The notes beneath the pieces are model-generated. The model had not been told where the DNA came from. It saw nothing but the letters and a program-made list of their open reading frames with translations, and did not search any database. Shown here in pieces: positions 4,857 to 5,319 of a stretch of DNA of 5,319 bases. The position numbers and the translations under genes are program-made. The DNA is taken from NCBI GenBank assembly GCA_905215055.1, contig CAJMOH010000100.1:1-5319 (forward strand), written 5' to 3'. The first letter of the stretch is position 1. Each line of letters opens with the position of its first letter. This DNA comes from an uncultured bacterium. GTDB taxonomy: Bacteria > Bacillota > Clostridia > Oscillospirales > Acutalibacteraceae.

Positions 4857-5319
4857 TGGGGTATCACCTCCTTGAGTTCTAGCCCACACTTTAATTTGAA
4901 GAGTAATTCTGTATTGCTGACGGGCACGATTTTTTCTACCAGCTGGTCGAATAGGTCCATGTCGAATTCCCAGGGAATTTCCGGGAGGGCAGCCAGTGTG
5001 TCCTGTAATTCTCTCAGCTTGTCCAGGGCTTCCAATGCCTTGCTGCCGTGGATGGCCTGGGTGCGCTGGTCGCTCAGCTTCTTCCGTTTGGACGCCAGGG
5101 CATCGCTCTGTTCCCGGAAGTCGGCATCCTCGATGAATCCCTTATTGTGGAGCCGCTGGAGGGTGTGGGCTTTCTCATTCAAATCCGCCAGGGCGGTGTT
5201 CAGTTCATAGAGCTTGGCGTTGCCCTGCTCCTGCCGGGCGGCAATTTCTTCCAGAAGGGAGAGAGTGGGAGAAAAAAGTTCCCCATGATAAAGATATAGT
5301 TTTCCAACGAGATTGACAA
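4853..5319 (-). CDS. Large serine recombinase, C-terminal fragment (5' end outside the window)
   Basis: The frame is open from the right window edge to a TGA at 4855-4853, giving about 154 residues of C-terminal sequence. The visible part contains a long Glu/Lys/Leu/Gln-rich helical stretch typical of the coiled coil of large serine recombinases. It ends in a small beta-type tail (VEKIVPVSNTELLFKLKCG) that has counterparts at the ends of the next two recombinases: VSEIHLTRKGEILLKLQNG and VETVRVESAEKLEITFKDG. The catalytic resolvase domain, recombinase domain and zinc ribbon would lie beyond the edge and cannot be checked. An in-frame TTG at 5182 is not the start, because coding sequence with the same character continues upstream of it. 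The stop overlaps the GTG start of the next gene by four bases, which implies an operon with coupled translation. In this family the coiled coil controls pairing of recombinase-bound att sites. The family call rests on the tail and the context. Confidence 0.85.
   Translation of the reverse strand, partial: VNLVGKLYLYHGELFSPTLSLLEEIAARQEQGNAKLYELNTALADLNEKAHTLQRLHNKGFIEDADFREQSDALASKRKKLSDQRTQAIHGSKALEALDKLRELQDTLAALPEIPWEFDMDLFDQLVEKIVPVSNTELLFKLKCGLELKEVIPQ

Larger units (their letters stand above)
2374..5319 (-). mobile_element. Three-recombinase cassette of an integrative element (boundaries not seen)
   Basis: Three serine recombinase genes in a row, all on the same strand and each coupled to the next by a GTGA overlap, form the mobility module of an integrative or mobilizable element. 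Trios of this kind are known from elements of Clostridia and streptococci. Recombinase genes usually sit close to one end of the element with their 3' ends outward, so an attachment site could lie to the left of 2374. I found no duplicated core sequence that would prove it. The element extends beyond the window on the right. Confidence 0.5.

Noticed and set aside
4857..4889. GTG at 4889 as start of the middle recombinase
   Set aside because: It would put the AAGGAGG site inside the gene; the GTG at 4856 is correctly spaced from that site and forms the GTGA overlap.

Overview
The window looks like a piece of an integrative element from a gut-type Clostridia (Bacillota; Oscillospiraceae or Lachnospiraceae would fit). 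The basis is a moderately GC-rich composition, strong AGGAGG-type ribosome sites, a consensus TTGACA/TATAAT promoter, and large serine recombinases and accessory genes of the kinds common in conjugative and mobilizable elements of these bacteria. Every gene I can support lies on the minus strand, so the window reads from right to left. I assign no species.

Right part (5319 to 2374): three consecutive large-serine-recombinase genes joined by two identical 4-base GTGA overlaps. The first is present only as its C-terminal tail, because it runs off the right edge. The second starts directly at the DNA-binding 'recombinase' domain and has no catalytic serine domain. The third is a complete 544-residue enzyme with catalytic Ser41. 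This is the integration/excision cassette.

Middle (2373 to 1393): a compact type III (protein-RNA) toxin-antitoxin locus that I place in the CptIN family. A perfect sigma-70-type promoter starts 11 bases after the last recombinase stop codon. It is followed by two 45-nt tandem repeats (the antitoxin RNA), an 11-bp hairpin (attenuating terminator), the CptN-like endoribonuclease toxin gene, and a small unidentified basic ORF one base after the toxin stop. The repeats contain a co-varying stem and a second pairing that would give an H-type pseudoknot.

Gap (1392 to 1235): two tandem terminator-like hairpins and no gene.

Left part (1234 to 31): a gene for an Api92/YubB-like ferredoxin-fold protein, then, one base later, a PP-loop PAPS-reductase-family gene. 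The second has lost its C-terminal half. Its reading frame runs into a 24-nt palindrome and stops there, which suggests an insertion or rearrangement junction at the left edge.

Working model (inference): the recombinases move the element, the adjacent RNA-guarded toxin stabilises it, and the left pair is cargo that has begun to decay. Identifications come from reading the proteins and DNA by eye; no database search was run.
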